A stretch of DNA of 64,000 bases from Pinus tabuliformis (lineage: Eukaryota > Streptophyta > Pinopsida > Pinales > Pinaceae), in the NCBI GenBank assembly GCA_031772625.1, contig CM062805.1:519103683-519167682 (forward strand), read 5' to 3'. Shown piece by piece: positions 1 to 11,536 of the stretch. Position 1 is the stretch's first letter; each line of letters begins with the position of its first letter. Made by a program: the position numbers and the translations under genes. Below the pieces are notes generated by a model. It was not told the DNA's origin, did no database searches, and worked only from the letters and a program-made list of their open reading frames with translations.

Positions 1-147
1 TGGTCTTTAGGCAAGGAAATTTTGGTAATACCTACTGAACAGCTAGGCCCTATAGCACTTGAGTTAAACCATAACATTGATAGGTTAGACAGATCTATAG
101 ATTGGCTTTCCCTGAGTGAGTGGGATAACATTTCTCTGAGACGGTGA
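1..147 (+). CDS. Open frame running in from the window edge
   Basis: Frame 1 is open from the first base for 48 codons and ends at a TGA at 145-147. The peptide is not low in complexity: it contains EILVIPTEQLGPIALEL and SIDWLSLSEWDNISLRR, which looks like real or former coding sequence. I do not recognise the family. The start lies outside the window, so it could be the tail of a gene, a decayed transferred gene or chance. Confidence 0.25.
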   Translation, partial: WSLGKEILVIPTEQLGPIALELNHNIDRLDRSIDWLSLSEWDNISLRR

Positions 148-748
148 GGCGTTCTACCTTCGCTTGGATGGACATTCTACAGTAGCGACTGGCTTCAATT
201 CTGTACCTAGCTTGGTGATCGGATGATATTATTTACCTAGTGATTGGATTATATTAAATAACTGAGCTAGTCTTCTGAACATTCTTTATACCTATGCCAC
301 GATACTTGAAATAGGATTTCCTTAAAGTTTGATATGAACAGACAATACCTTTCAAGACAATTTGATTTGTATCATCTCTGTATAATCTTGACTCAATCAT
401 GTTCTCCTTGTTCTTCCAAACAATATTGATTTCTTTCCGTACGCACTAGTGCTAGATCAGATCAAACATGCTGATTCAAGTTCATGTAAAACTTGATTGA
501 TCAAGATAGGTAAAATATTACTGATTTTACGGGACCATATGTTATGATTCGAATCAGTAGGAAATACTACATTCGACAGGATTCACTCAGAATAGGCTCC
601 AATTTTTTTTTTCGTAGTGGTGTGAAAAGAAGGAAGGTTTGGCTTCAAGTTGTTCGAGATAAAATAGTGGAATAGTTGTGTTGAGTCTCTCTACCCTTTG
701 GTAAGTTATTATTCATAAGTCAGTTCTCCTTCCAGATGAGAGTAGGGA
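148..748. other. Spacer upstream of the plastid trnV fragment
   Basis: No convincing gene. The last 100 bases or so before the tRNA resemble the plastid DNA upstream of trnV-GAC (for example accctttggtaagttatt near 690), so the plastid insert probably begins within this spacer. The rest I cannot assign. Confidence 0.35.
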
Positions 749-820
749 AGGGATATAGCTCAGTGGTAGAGTGTCACCTTGACATGGTGGAAGTCATCAG
801 TTTGAGCCTGATCATCCCTA
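749..820 (+). tRNA. trnV-GAC: Plastid-derived tRNA-Val (GAC), probably a pseudogene
   Basis: The 72 bases fold as a tRNA and match plastid trnV-GAC closely. The anticodon loop is ttgacat with GAC intact, and the anticodon stem is sound. Two changes argue against function. The acceptor stem agggata meets catccct, leaving an A-C mismatch at its base. The T loop reads tttgagc, so the near-invariant C56 has become T. Plastid-like flanks extend on both sides (ccctaaacc follows). Mitochondria of seed plants do use some plastid-derived tRNAs, but these defects make a decayed insert more likely. Confidence 0.8.
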
Positions 821-887
821 AACCTAATGTAATCCCTTCCATATTTTTTGGTCAAAGGTATAGTAGTTATATTAATAGTAGGTTACA

Positions 888-1117
888 CTTTTGGCGTGTT
901 GTAGTGTCTTGTTACAAATGAGCATATCTAATACATCTATCTTCAGAGATAAGCTACCACCATTCTAGCTAGTTTGTATTGCTTTGTAGTTGACAATGTT
1001 TTTCCATCATTAATAGAACTTGGGTTTTGCTGTACTATGAGGCTCTCTACAGTATCTTTGTGTGTGTTTCCATTTGATATTGCTACCTTAATTTCGTTCT
1101 CTAGATAATCCAGATCA
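888..1117 (+). mobile_element. Partial LTR of a Ty3/gypsy element (inverted copy near 31.3 kb)
   Basis: The stretch is nearly identical, in reverse complement, to 31290-31517. It also resembles the LTR of the chromovirus at 15187-21071 (shared blocks such as gataagctacc against gatggtagcttatc, and a matching end). It ends in gatca at 1117. That is followed at 1120-1130 by tgtatcagagc, one base off the initiator-Met primer site, and then by a leader and a gag start at 1249. So this is the 3' part of a 5' LTR on the plus strand. The open minus-strand frame across 943-1140 is a by-product. Confidence 0.75.
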
Positions 1118-1248
1118 GTTGTATCAGAGCAATTTGACATTTGTTGTTTCTTGGTGCATGTTCTTGATGAGGTCCGAGTATTGAGAGTTGGGTCTTTAAC
1201 TAATTGATCGTAGAGAAAAACACTATATCCGACCCAAGCATACTTACA

Positions 1249-1440
1249 TGGCAGAAGAAAAGAGAGATGACAGAGTAGGAGATCCCATTAAGTCGTTGCT
1301 CAAGGAAGCCCTCATGCGACAAAGGAACGAGATGATGGATATTTTTCCCCATATCCTTCGATGACTACCAACAACAGTAGTGACACCTTCAACCAACAAC
1401 TATTTGAGAGGTGCAGCAGATTGTACAACCATGCATTTCC
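1249..1440 (+). pseudogene. Gag N-terminus of a Ty3/gypsy element, truncated
   Basis: ATG at 1249 opens a frame beginning MAEEKRDDRVGDPIKSLL and ending at TGA about 39 codons on. It aligns with the gag start of the chromovirus on the minus strand near 20311 (MADEKKDEGAGDPIKILLEE), including the RQRN..MMD segment, so it is the same family and clearly diverged. Beyond the stop, about 70 further bases still read like degraded gag in the same frame. No protease or pol follows: the element is a 5' fragment of partial LTR, primer site, leader and gag. Confidence 0.75.
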
Positions 1441-1608
1441 CTCCCAAATGCTTGAATTTTGAACCCGCGCAAGCTTTCCTTTAAATGAAGTGATAGGGAA
1501 AGTGGATCGTTTCCGCCTCTCCCCCTCTATTTCTCTATGTGGGGGGTTACGTCCTCAGTGGATCCCCTCGCTAACTCAACCTTTCGGAGATCGTTGGGCT
1601 TTTATGAG

Positions 1609-1758
1609 GACCCGACAGGGGGCTCGAATGATAAGGAGAGGATCGGTAGGGGCTCGACCAATGGGAGAGGTCCGACAGGGCTCAACTGATAAGGAGAGGA
1701 CCGATAGGGGCTCGACCAACGGGAGAGGTCCGACAGGGCTCGACTGATAAGGAGAGGA
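1609..1758 (-). repeat. 58-bp tandem repeat of the TCGAGC family
   Basis: The block aaggagagga recurs at 1633, 1691 and 1749, a period of 58. Each unit contains two gctcga cores, one followed by ccaa and one by ctgat. Read on the minus strand it is the same cctctccttatcagtcgagc module that fills 14.3-15.2 kb, 33.2-33.6 kb and 58.9-59.3 kb. Confidence 0.75.
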
Positions 1759-1883
1759 AATTCACTATTAGAGGAGATGGGGGTGCTTCACCTAAAAGGG
1801 TAGGCTCTTAAGCCCCGATGAAATGCCGTATGCAATAGAGAAACCTCCCTCTCTGGATTCAACTGAGCTCCAAGGAAAGAAGG

Positions 1884-1919
1884 AAGGTCTCGGAGGGGCT
1901 TGTGCTTCCTAGTGCAAGG
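1884..1919 (+). repeat. Bpu-like 36-bp element, copy 1
   Basis: Exactly 36 bases bounded by AAGG on both sides, with core cggaggggcttgtgcttcc. It matches six other copies in this window in length, ends and core. Bpu elements of cycad mitochondria are known to be about 36 bp with terminal AAGG direct repeats; I infer that this belongs to that family. Confidence 0.7.
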
Positions 1920-3514
1920 ACCCGACATGGGGCTCGATTGATAAGGAGAGGAAGTTTGGTGATCCTTTATATTATATATGATTGATATATCGGGTTGTCC
2001 CCACAGAATGAGCCTCTCGATCTCTCAACCCTGAATGGATGGGCCCACCACTACTCCATTCTTTTCCTACTCCTTCCTATATAGATAGAGCCTGCTAGGT
2101 ATTCGCTGCTTTTAAGCCATCCACCTTTCTAGGTGGCGGGTTAGGGCGGGAAAAGAATGAAATGCAGGTGGATCTCGCTTTTCCGCTCAAAGCCCCGCCA
2201 TATCCACACGGTGAGGGCTGAGGGCCATATAACTTCAGTGCCGCCCTATATATATGGCCACCAGACTACATGAGCGAAGTGGCACTTAGTTGTATAATTT
2301 ATATAACATATCGGTTCTGTGCCCACAGGCTCTCGTTAGATATATATAGGTAGGGGCCTCGACCCCAACCAATCCCATCTACAGAGATCCAGGCAGTCTA
2401 TACTATACTCTGATAGGCCCTCTATATATATAGGCTGGAGGGGAAATGTGAACGGAAGGGAGGTGGGTGGAATCGCCCCCATATCCATGTAGGGCCATAT
2501 CTGTATAGGGCATCATTCATCAATGCCATAGGCCATCATCGGGGGGGAGAGGGCGTGCGGACAATAGGGGAAGGGGCATCCATCTTTGATAGATGTGAAT
2601 AGACCACGGATGAAAGGAGAGGCTTACCTCTACCTCTATATATGTTTGTGTTCTGACGCTGCATTCCAAACCAATTCCTATGCTGGTAGGAAAGGATAGT
2701 CTTTTATCTCCGAACACATGAAGACAATTCGGTGAATCTAGTAGGTTATTACTTCCTCTAAGGAAGGGGGCAAGGCATATCCTGTCAATGCTTTATGTAT
2801 GAAGAAATCAGTTGTATCTGTCCGGGCCCCGATAGGATCAATAGTGAACCCACCCCCTAAGCATTTCATGAATCAAGTGGTCTAAGGCTCAAATGCCTGG
2901 CTCTGAAAGTGGATAGGTACGTTGGAATGGAATCTCATAAATGATCGATCATGCTGGTATAACCACTATTTCGGTATAAATAATAGAATATGTTATGTAT
3001 ACCAATCCATTAAGTCATACAGGCAACTCCGTTAGGTTCAAAGTCGATATAAACAGTGTTTGACTCCTCCTTTTATAATAGGTCTTTTGCACTTGGGTTG
3101 AACTGGTCACCTGAACTAGAATTGACTCGTGCATACATTGTATATATTTATATGTATGCCATTTGACATAGAAACAACCAACTTCGAATAAAAACGAGCT
3201 GTGATCAGGATTTCATTTTGTAGTAATCTCAATATTAGAGCATGGAACTTACTGCTTAAGACTAAAGCAAGTAGTGGAGCTTACTCTACAACTTAAAACC
3301 TCTGCCATTGAAGTTCCTGTCAGTCAGTTAGTCAGCCAGAAAGAAAGCTAGAAAGAAAGCCAACCATCCCTTCCAAATCAGTAATAGTGGTTGGTTGGCG
3401 TAATTACGTATTTAATGAATGAATGCATAATGACATATATAATGATACATCTCTATTTGTATACGATATTACGGGTACGATCGATGATTCAAGCTACGAT
3501 CCCATACGACGCTA

Positions 3515-3556
3515 AAGCGTAATGACATATATAATATATGCATTTTCTGGTGTAAT
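3515..3556 (+). repeat. AT-palindrome element (tandem neighbour near 3426)
   Basis: Reads gcgtaatgacatatataa followed by tatatgcattttctgg. Further copies in the window share gcgtaat(g/t)acatatataatatatgcatt(g/t)tctg(c/g)taaagc in order, about 40 bp. The core catatataatatatg is a near-perfect palindrome. A shorter derivative starts near 3426. Confidence 0.6.
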
Positions 3557-5240
3557 TAAATCGTTCATGACGGACAGGTTCAAAAACGTCTCTATGCCAG
3601 TATCCATTTGTATAGATCTGTTATAACTATTTCTAGCTATGCCCTATTATGATCTTCTATGATCAGCTATGCCCCATGATCTGACAATGGCTATCAATAC
3701 AATAATGACTAGTTGCTGCATCAACTACTGGGCATGGACTGGAGCTTATTAAAGCAATGAGACCGGAAATGACAAGAAGCACTGACAAGTACTGACTACT
3801 TAGCACTAGCTTGATGCACTAAGCTGCACTGAAAGAGCTTCTTCTTCATTCACCAACAACAGCTGGAAGAAATGCCTAGAGCTTCTTGACGTCTCCATTC
3901 TTTCTTTGAACAATAGCTACCCCGTGAAAGCCTTAAGAGACAAGCCCTAGTAGCCGCCTTCTTCCACCTGCCCAGAAAGCTTGCCCTGGTAGTTGCGTAT
4001 CTATGCCCCACCCAGCCACATGGGGCTCTATTAACACATCTAGCTCTTGTTGCCACCAGGTTCCTCTTATAGATACAGATTCTTCTCAGTTTAGCAGACT
4101 GAAAATATTGAGTGAATCGGGGCAAAAACTCTCTGTTCCAACTTCTATCAACTCCCACCCAAATGGAGCTTTCAACAATCACAAATCAGCTCCCAATGGA
4201 GTTAGAGAAATTTTGAAGATATGCGAGTCTCACATATATATTCTAGTCCCATATCTATATTGATGTATTTATTTGATAGACACTTGCTTTCGTTCGACTT
4301 GCTGTAGTTTGACGTGGGTGACTAGCCTTACATAGTCTCCATTCTTTGAACCGTACCATAGTACCATACTAGCCTATAGAGACAAGCCTGAGGTTGGTTA
4401 CTGCCCTAGAGTCTCTATAGTACCTAGTCTTAGCTTGCTTTCAAAGTAGTTAGTATTGGCCAAGTATCACGTAGATATGTGATCTCCTATTAAGATTCTT
4501 CCCCTTGTTGATTGACCATTGTTTGGGTTGTAGTCCCCATTGTCTTTTCTTATTATCCTCCCTGTAGTAGCGTAGATTCTTTACAATAAGTACCTGTAAA
4601 ACTCACTATACCTCTGATATATATATTTTATAGGTTCCTGAGCTATTGTAACTAGTCTAATCATGAAGCTTGACTACTCTATTCTACTAGTCTGATGCTT
4701 ACTTGTTCTGATTCACTTAATGGAACTGTTTAGGTTAGGATTTTGAAAAAAGCTTGATTATGAAAATAAGGGTATAGTAATAACCATAATGAATATGGAC
4801 TCTACAAGCTTGTACTATTCATATGTAATAACAACATGATGTCTCCTGTGTTACTAAGCTTCTAGCGTTTAGCTAGTAGTCACCTTTATGGGATTCACAG
4901 TATTCCAACATCAACTTATGTGTGATCCTAGTTATAGTATAATTCCCATTAAGATAGAATATGGTACAAAAGTGTTTACAACCTATACAAGTGTTATGCT
5001 AAGCTATGGTTCTTATCCATCTTCCGTAATATCGTAATAAATACACCTCTATGAGAGTGATAAGTAAGAATGGTCACTACCACTTGCATGGTTCATATTC
5101 ATAATAGTGATACAAGTATCTATCTAACTAATCATGATACCTTTGTTCCCTAATCAATGTGATGCTCTGAGTATTCAATTTACTTATTGGGTGGGGGGGC
5201 TTATGGTTGAGCCTGCTTGCGCATCATGACTGGATTCGAG

Positions 5241-5335
5241 TGCGTAATGACATCTATAATATATGCATTGTTTGTTAAACCGTAATGACATATATAATGA
5301 ATGAATGCATAATGACATATGCACATAGTAGCATT
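5241..5335 (+). repeat. AT-palindrome elements, two adjacent copies
   Basis: A copy at about 5241-5280 (gcgtaatgacatctataa, then tatatgcattgtttg) is followed directly by a second starting at 5281 with cgtaatgacatatataatg. The second ends in gaatgaatgcataatgacatatgc. They lie 20 bases after a TCGAGC module, a pairing also seen near 21.2 and 33.6 kb. Confidence 0.6.
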
Positions 5336-5540
5336 GCTATCCACACGTGCCATTTAGGAATAGCCAAAAGCGAACGCTGGCACGAAGATCTGAGATGTCT
5401 TCCCGGGCGGGCATCATTTTCAAACGGGAAACACACCCGATCCCATACCAACCTCGATATGTGAAATCGTCTTACGCTATATGTACTGATCTTGATCGGG
5501 AGACATGGTCAAGGAAATATCTAGGTACGCCTATGAAGAA

Positions 5541-5584
5541 AGCGTAATTACATATATAATATATGCATTTTCTGCTAAAGCGTC
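5541..5584 (+). repeat. AT-palindrome element
   Basis: One of the clearest copies: gcgtaattacatatataa, tatatgcattttctgctaaa, gcg. Its two ends (gcgtaat and taaagcg) are not inverted repeats of each other, so it is not a simple MITE. It looks like a small inserted cassette. Confidence 0.6.
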
Positions 5585-6432
5585 TCTAATGACGCGAATC
5601 GAATATGAAGTAGAATTGGCTGCTCAGTAGACATGCGTAATGAAATATGTTGAATTACCGCTATCGAGTCATTACGTAATTACGTATATAAAAAAGGACT
5701 GGAGTCACGAACAAGTTTCAGTGATGGCGGCCCTCTCCTTAACAGTTGAGCCTGCTTGCGCATCCTTATGGTCGAGCCTACGATTCGGGTGTACCATCTT
5801 GTTTATCACTCCGAGAGAAAGGTTCAGGAAGAAGAGGAAATAGCAGAGGAATCTGAATCGGACCTAAATGGGAATGACATGAAAAGTATTTTTCAAAACC
5901 CATGATCAAGGGCGTTACTACAATATAAGAGAGAAATGGATAAAAACTAATTAGTGTAGATAAATTTGGTAGAATCTGTTTATGGAATAGTCCAATAAAT
6001 AGTCATCTCATTCCCTTATTCATTCCTTCTGAACTTACTTTCATTCATACTTAACTGAAATGTCCATACTTAATAAAAGACGAAAGGGTTGAATGTTTTC
6101 GAAACCATATCAATACTGCCTCTTTTTAAGAGAAAGATTTAAAATATAGATAAGAAAAGGGTGAGCAAGCGAACTCTCGACCAAGGGGGAGAGGCACGTA
6201 GTCACTCGACCAAGGGGGAGAGGCACGTAGTCGCTTGTCCGCATCGAGCAAGGTTGAATGCTTTCGAAACTATATCAATACTTAATAATGGAAAGATTTG
6301 GCAAAAATATGTGTCTTTCCTCACTGGGGATTGGGGTGGGTGGGTAAATAGTCTTCGGATGAGCCATCCTTCCTCTCCTTAGATTTACTATAGTTGCCTG
6401 CTTCCTTGATGCTTATTGGGTGGGGGGCGTTG

Positions 6433-7449
6433 TGTTGTGGGGAAAAATGCTTATGCAGGACGATCCTATCCACCTAAGGTGTGACAGTGCCTTAGCAACA
6501 AACAGAGACAACTATTCTAGTATTCTTCCTTTATGAATTAAGAATGAAGAGAGATGGATGGACTAACCAGTGTCTTCCCTTTGTCCCTCGATCTGGTTTC
6601 TCTTCTCTTTGGGAGTTCACAGCTACTTGTCTTCTCGCTCGCCCAGCTTCAACAGGTCTCTGCAAGATCACAAGAGAAGAACACTACACAAAGACATAGA
6701 TTCATAATCATAACTAGTTCAGGATTAGAAGTAAACTAAACATACTAATGCAATCATACATCAAAGATACATCAGTATATAGGAGAAACCAAGATAGCTT
6801 TATTGATGAATAACAAGGTTCAAGAAGAGATACAACCCAAAAGGCTCCAATCCAGCATCTCCTTCCCAGCAAAATGGAATTCCTATCTTCACCTCCCTTC
6901 AAAGCATTAAGCACCCAATGATTCCAGTCTCAAACCAACAACAATTCTTTGCAATAACAAAATTCCAGCCTCTAGATCTCATGGAGGAGAGATCCATATA
7001 TAGATGTTTGGAGAGAGGATGAGTCAGCTTGAGATCTGACTAGTGTCCTCTCCCTCTGTCAGTTCTTGATTCCACTTGGAGGTTCTTGCTTCCACTTGGA
7101 GATTTGGAACCTCTTACTCATCATAGTCGAATTCCCTAAGGCAAGTGTCATTTTGGAAGCTTCCTGGGTTTTGACACCTTGTGGAATGAACTTGCCACAT
7201 GTCAACTCTCGCTCAGCGCAGGTAGCCAGTGTTGGCTTTGACATTCAGCGCAGACAGCTAGTGGAGCCACTGAATTGATCCTGAATTGACTTGTTTTTGA
7301 GCAGTTTCTGGTGGAGAACTTCTATGAATTGCTGTGGTTTGTTAGCCTTGTTCCTCCAGGGGTAGGAACAACATGTTTAGGGACTTTGGATCCCTTAGAT
7401 TATGGACATTTCATGCTCAATGCTGTAAGGCACAAAAATGTTTATAACA
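6433..7449 (-). repeat. Left (3') LTR of the Tat-like element
   Basis: 1017 bp, aligned end to end with 13264-14312. By eye about 25 substitutions separate them, roughly 97.5% identity. It lacks one copy of a 32-bp tandem duplication (ggtagccagtgttggctttg and on) present in the right LTR near 14050-14115. That explains the length difference. Confidence 0.92.
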
Positions 7450-9967
7450 ATTGCCCCCTAAAGTATGAGGTCGTTTATCGGGTGAAATGCTTTATCCAGG
7501 AGGATCCAAAGTTCATCCAATGCTGGGAGGAGACCTGTAATAAGATACAATACAATACATTATTTTTCATACTGCTTTCATGATCTAGCTGAGGCGGGCA
7601 TTCCCATGCTCAGCTTTATAAATTCATTTTTCTGTACATAGAACAGACAATCGTCTGATGGTAGACTGATAATTTTGATGAAATTATCATCCTTTGGGTA
7701 GGATGATCATCTGCTGCAATGATGTACATGTCAAATGTATTTATCTTTCCTGAATATATATCGTAGCCTGGATGGATGAAACTAGATCCGGGGTCTTCAA
7801 ACTCGTTCGATCTTCACTCTAAGTACAAGTCGATCCATGTGAGAAATGTTATGAAGTCGAACATGGAAAGACATCGCTTGATTGCCGGTCAATGAGGTAA
7901 ACCGTTAACAAGCGCGAGAGGAATCACCGATAATGATAATGACCCTCAAGGTACTGCAGTACAATTCACGTGGTGTGAATAAGGGACTTGGCGTCGAACA
8001 CCACGCAAAATCTTTCGGTCGAAGGTCATTGATGTATACCTGTCGCCGGAAGTGAGAAACTTGCCATTGAGGCATGCAAGCTTCAAAGTACTAAAGGGGT
8101 TGTTCCTAGATCAACTTCTTGGATAATGAGCTGATGTCGACAAGAAGCGATCCGTCAAAGGAGGGCCTTAATGAGTCCCACATCAATGACATGGAACGGA
8201 GCTAATGATTTTGATTGAGGTGAAAACGATCTGTGACATATGATTCAGGGTGGTGGTCATGAACGGATGAAGGATAATGTATGGCAGTGGATGGGACATG
8301 GTTGACTTCTCTGAATGACTTCTCTTGAACATGTAGCAACACTGATGCGATGGATCGGTAGCATTACCCCAAATATGGATGGTATAGCGAGACCATGGTG
8401 ATGTGACCGGTGAATGAAACAACCCAACCCGATTGTGGTACGGAGGAAAAGTGTCATGTTCAAGAGCGACTTGCTACCATCAAAGTTTTCTTGAGTTTCT
8501 CCAAATTTTTCCCCAGTCATTGCTGACCAGTACCTCTTTATTTTTGTCAAGCTTGAGGAGGATAACATATGCTTGTTCTATAACCTGCCCTTCGGGCAAG
8601 CCCATCGCTATGTTTTAACGAGCCTAGCGATAGTGAAACTCGTTCTCGTCTAAAGACAAGTTTGTCGCTATTTAATGATTTTAACGAGTCTAACGACAAA
8701 GATAACTCGGTCCTTTTCATTTTTAGAGAGTCTGAAAAGGTACATAAAGTTAACTCCAAAATTCCTTTTTCGTCATCTAATCCCTTAAGTCCGAAAAAGT
8801 ATAAAACAATACAAGAGGGATGAGTTTTCTATAGTTTTAACGAGCCGAACAAAACAAGTGCTCGATCTTTTTGTGCAATAATCCCTCAGGTCCAAAAAGA
8901 TTAAAATCTAGAGGAGGGATAGCACTTCCTGTCCGTTTAACGAGCTGGAAGGCCAAGGACTCGGCAATCTTTTCATATTTTATGAGTCAGTTGAAAAGAG
9001 CTTAAAGAAGACTCGTCTTTTGAGGAACGAGTGATAAACAGGGTTAGCAGCTGATTCCAGGTACAGGTTGGAATTTTCCAATCATGGCAGTGTCACAAGG
9101 ATGGATAGGCGAAATCACTCTTCGCAGCTGTTCCTCAAAATGGGTAAACAATCATATGGAGGTGAACGATCGGCCGAATGAAAAGCGGAGGTGATGGTGC
9201 AAACACGACCAAGGCTTTAATGGCTGATAAGGTTACATTCACAGTGGTTATTTACTGGGTAGTGGTTCATTTTTTATTTTAAAATGAGCTTAAACGCTGG
9301 TGGAAACACTTGCTCATTGCTTATGTTTATTTTTTAACGAGCATGAAGTCCGCGTTAAAACTGCTCGGATCTTGCATTTATTTTTTAACGAGCATGAACT
9401 GTGTGCTAAAACTGCTCGATTATCCAGTCATATGATAAGAGTGTCTCATTGAGATTCTATTTTTTATGGAGCTTCATCTCACGAAGCTATGCCCCGCATC
9501 CTTTCGTTATGCAAGTTCGGAAACGACTAATCCTACGAGTTTAAAGGGTTAGAGGTCCTAAAAATTTAAAAAATAAATAGTTGCCCCTTGCTTGCACTCC
9601 AAAAGGTTTGCATGCCCCCAGGTATAAAGTATGATTTCAAGGTTACCTCTACTTCTTTTCCATCAAAACATTTGTTTTAACGAGAGAGGCTTACCTCTTT
9701 CAGGTTACCCAAAGATTGTCTCGTTCGCGGCCACGAATAAAACACTTCTTCGGCGATGTCTACCGAAATAAACAAAGGTGAGTGACGATGCCCGCCAACT
9801 CACATAACTTTGACAAAAGAATCTTATTCCAGAATAACCCCTCTTCCTAGACAGACGGGGTACAGACTAGTCATATTCTCCCGCGGAAACCTACTCTATA
9901 CCCAAAGTTTCCCGGCCGAAGCAGACTAGGACGCATGCCCCCTGGGTTCCAGTCATATCCTCCCGGA
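7450..9967 (-). other. Non-coding 3' half of the Tat-like element, with a degenerate ttttaacgag array
   Basis: No credible ORF. The motif ttttaacgag recurs about nine times between 8617 and 11690 (for example near 8670, 8830, 8935, 9335, 9385 and 9670), usually followed 20-30 bases later by gctcg. It is an ancient, diverged array of roughly 50-80-bp units spanning both sides of the gag-protease ORF. Next to the LTR is the polypurine tract (minus strand, about 7450-7462). Confidence 0.6.
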
Positions 9968-11536
9968 TTACTCGCGCTCATCAGGAGGACGGACCGTGGG
10001 TTGAGACACTTCTTGCGTGAATAGACCATTTAGGGATGGTACATGACTATTTGCGATGCGTGATCCGGGAAATGAAAGTTGGTCCACGAGCTTGACCACT
10101 CTTCCTTCGTGCGGAAAACACATTACTCTAAAGAGTGAGGAGACGATGGCTCCCATGCAATATATATAGTCTCGTCCAAGGAGTAGGTTATAATCCAAGG
10201 GTCCTTGAATGACCATCACGTTCATTTGAACGGTCTTTCCTTTCAATGTGATAGGCACATTGGGGAGGATCCCTAAAGGTCGACTGGTTCCTTTATCAAA
10301 GCCTGATAGATTTCTCATTGAAGGCAAAAGCGCTGGTGAACCAAGCGCTTTCCAAGCAATAGAGGAAAGGATACTCACAGATGCCCCCTCATTAATAATT
10401 GTGCCAGCCATTACCATTCTGTATATTTGGACGATAATTCTGAATGGTATGCTTGCTGGCAACCGGGGTCTGCCTAGTTGGTTCCAGTCGAACGAGACAA
10501 CTAGGTTGCTTGGTGGTGGGACCGAATAGACGGTCAGATATCGCTCTGATGAACTTCCTTCCTGCGATAAAGGAATGGTGGCATTGCCCCCTTGTTCATC
10601 GGAGTCCGTGTTGATGAAGAGAATTTGGACGGTGTCATCTTTATTCTCCTCAGTGATGGTATCATTCGAAGATGGAGCCTCTGAAGGCAAAACCGGGTCA
10701 ACTGCCACCTCAACCTTTTGACTTTCATCAGGTATGGATTCAGATGGTTCATCTCCAATGATAGGTGCTTCGGCTGACCACCTGGGTGGGTCAGCCAGGT
10801 TCTCAACTAGTGAAGGACTTGGCAGGAGTTTTTGATATCCAGGAGGAAGTTGCGCTCGTAAAATCGGGCGATCTTCCAAAACTCTTTTCGCCTCGTCTAA
10901 GAAGGGACAACGGTGGATGGCATGATCGCCTTCACACAGTTTGCAGGGAAATCTAGCTTTCCCTCTCTGTCCTGGGGCTTCACTTCCGCTAGTTGACGGT
11001 GAGCAGTCAACATGGCTATCAGAGGTCGACGCTACCGAATTGTGCAAACGGGGAGACCAGTCCCTTAGTATCCGAGGGATGCAGGGACAATCTCTGTGGA
11101 AGTGGTCTCCCTTGCATATGACACATGGTGATTTAGGCCTGGTTAGTGCTGTGTGTGGATTTTTGTCAGACGACACTTGTTTGCCCCCAGTCACTTTTGG
11201 CTCCTTCTTCTTCTTCTCTTTCTTCTTCTTTTCCTTCTTCTCCTTAGGAACTCGGTTTTTTGTTTTACCAGTTCCATCAAGCGAAGAGGAAGGAGGAGAG
11301 GAAGAATTATATGAAGTAGAAGGCTGGTGGGTAACTCTGGTCTGGTCAAACTGTTGACTCAACTGTTCAGGAATAATGGTGTTTTGAACAACATTGGTTG
11401 AAAAGAGCCAAACCGGCAGGCCAATTGTCAGTCCTGGAAGCGACAATGTGGCCATGTGGGGCTCACCAACATCTCCCCAAGAGGAGAAGGGACTAGGATT
11501 TCCACCAAGGGGAATTCCTTGGTTGGTGGGCTCCAT
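9968..11536 (-). CDS. Gag-protease polyprotein of the Tat-like element
   Basis: 522 codons without interruption, ATG at 11536. The N-terminal third is Ser/Pro-rich with a Lys/Glu block at residues 98-113. Two zinc knuckles follow, C138-x2-C-x3-H-x4-C150 and C198-x2-C-x3-H-x4-C210, the second running into RCPFLDEAKRVLEDRP. An acidic linker leads to a retropepsin-like domain at about 365-480, with IINEGASVSIL and, later, LDYNLLLGRDYIY, typical of plant Ty3 proteases. The catalytic Asp of the D-T/S-G motif is Asn at residue 382, so the protease is probably dead. A long open frame beside a dead active site suggests recent decay, or a protein whose gag role alone mattered. Confidence 0.85.
   Translation of the reverse strand: MEPTNQGIPLGGNPSPFSSWGDVGEPHMATLSLPGLTIGLPVWLFSTNVVQNTIIPEQLSQQFDQTRVTHQPSTSYNSSSPPSSSLDGTGKTKNRVPKEKKEKKKKEKKKKEPKVTGGKQVSSDKNPHTALTRPKSPCVICKGDHFHRDCPCIPRILRDWSPRLHNSVASTSDSHVDCSPSTSGSEAPGQRGKARFPCKLCEGDHAIHRCPFLDEAKRVLEDRPILRAQLPPGYQKLLPSPSLVENLADPPRWSAEAPIIGDEPSESIPDESQKVEVAVDPVLPSEAPSSNDTITEENKDDTVQILFINTDSDEQGGNATIPLSQEGSSSERYLTVYSVPPPSNLVVSFDWNQLGRPRLPASIPFRIIVQIYRMVMAGTIINEGASVSILSSIAWKALGSPALLPSMRNLSGFDKGTSRPLGILPNVPITLKGKTVQMNVMVIQGPLDYNLLLGRDYIYCMGAIVSSLFRVMCFPHEGRVVKLVDQLSFPGSRIANSHVPSLNGLFTQEVSQPTVRPPDERE

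Larger units (their letters stand above)
1441..3400. other. Spacer with TCGAGC repeats, one Bpu-like element and TATATA blocks
   Basis: No gene recognised. 1609-1758 holds about two and a half copies of a 58-bp tandem unit built of ctcgactgataaggagagg and tccgacaggg, the reverse complement of the TCGAGC family, so the open frame there is only repeat. A 36-bp AAGG-bounded element sits at 1884-1919. About 2210-2720 is rich in ccctatatatatagg-like blocks in both orientations. Purine-rich degenerate repeats (gaaagaaagc) occur near 3340. Confidence 0.5.
3401..6427. other. Spacer with AT-palindrome and TCGAGC repeats
   Basis: No recognisable gene; the short open frames near 3850-4263 look like chance. 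AT-palindrome elements lie near 3426, 3515, 5241, 5281 and 5541. TCGAGC modules are near 5190-5225 and 5705-5790. A 29-bp direct duplication with core accaagggggagaggcacgt lies at 6176-6233. About 3640-3830 is a drifting low-complexity stretch (agctatgccc, actgactac). The last bases before 6433 are a TCGAGC-family module that received the Tat-like element. Confidence 0.5.

Noticed and set aside
943..1140. 65-codon minus-strand ORF also seen reversed near 31.3 kb
   Set aside because: Its conservation is that of the duplicated LTR fragment; the LTR runs on the other strand and is non-coding.
3850..4263. Overlapping 110- and 86-codon ORFs
   Set aside because: Antisense to one another, no recognisable motif and no start context; treated as chance.
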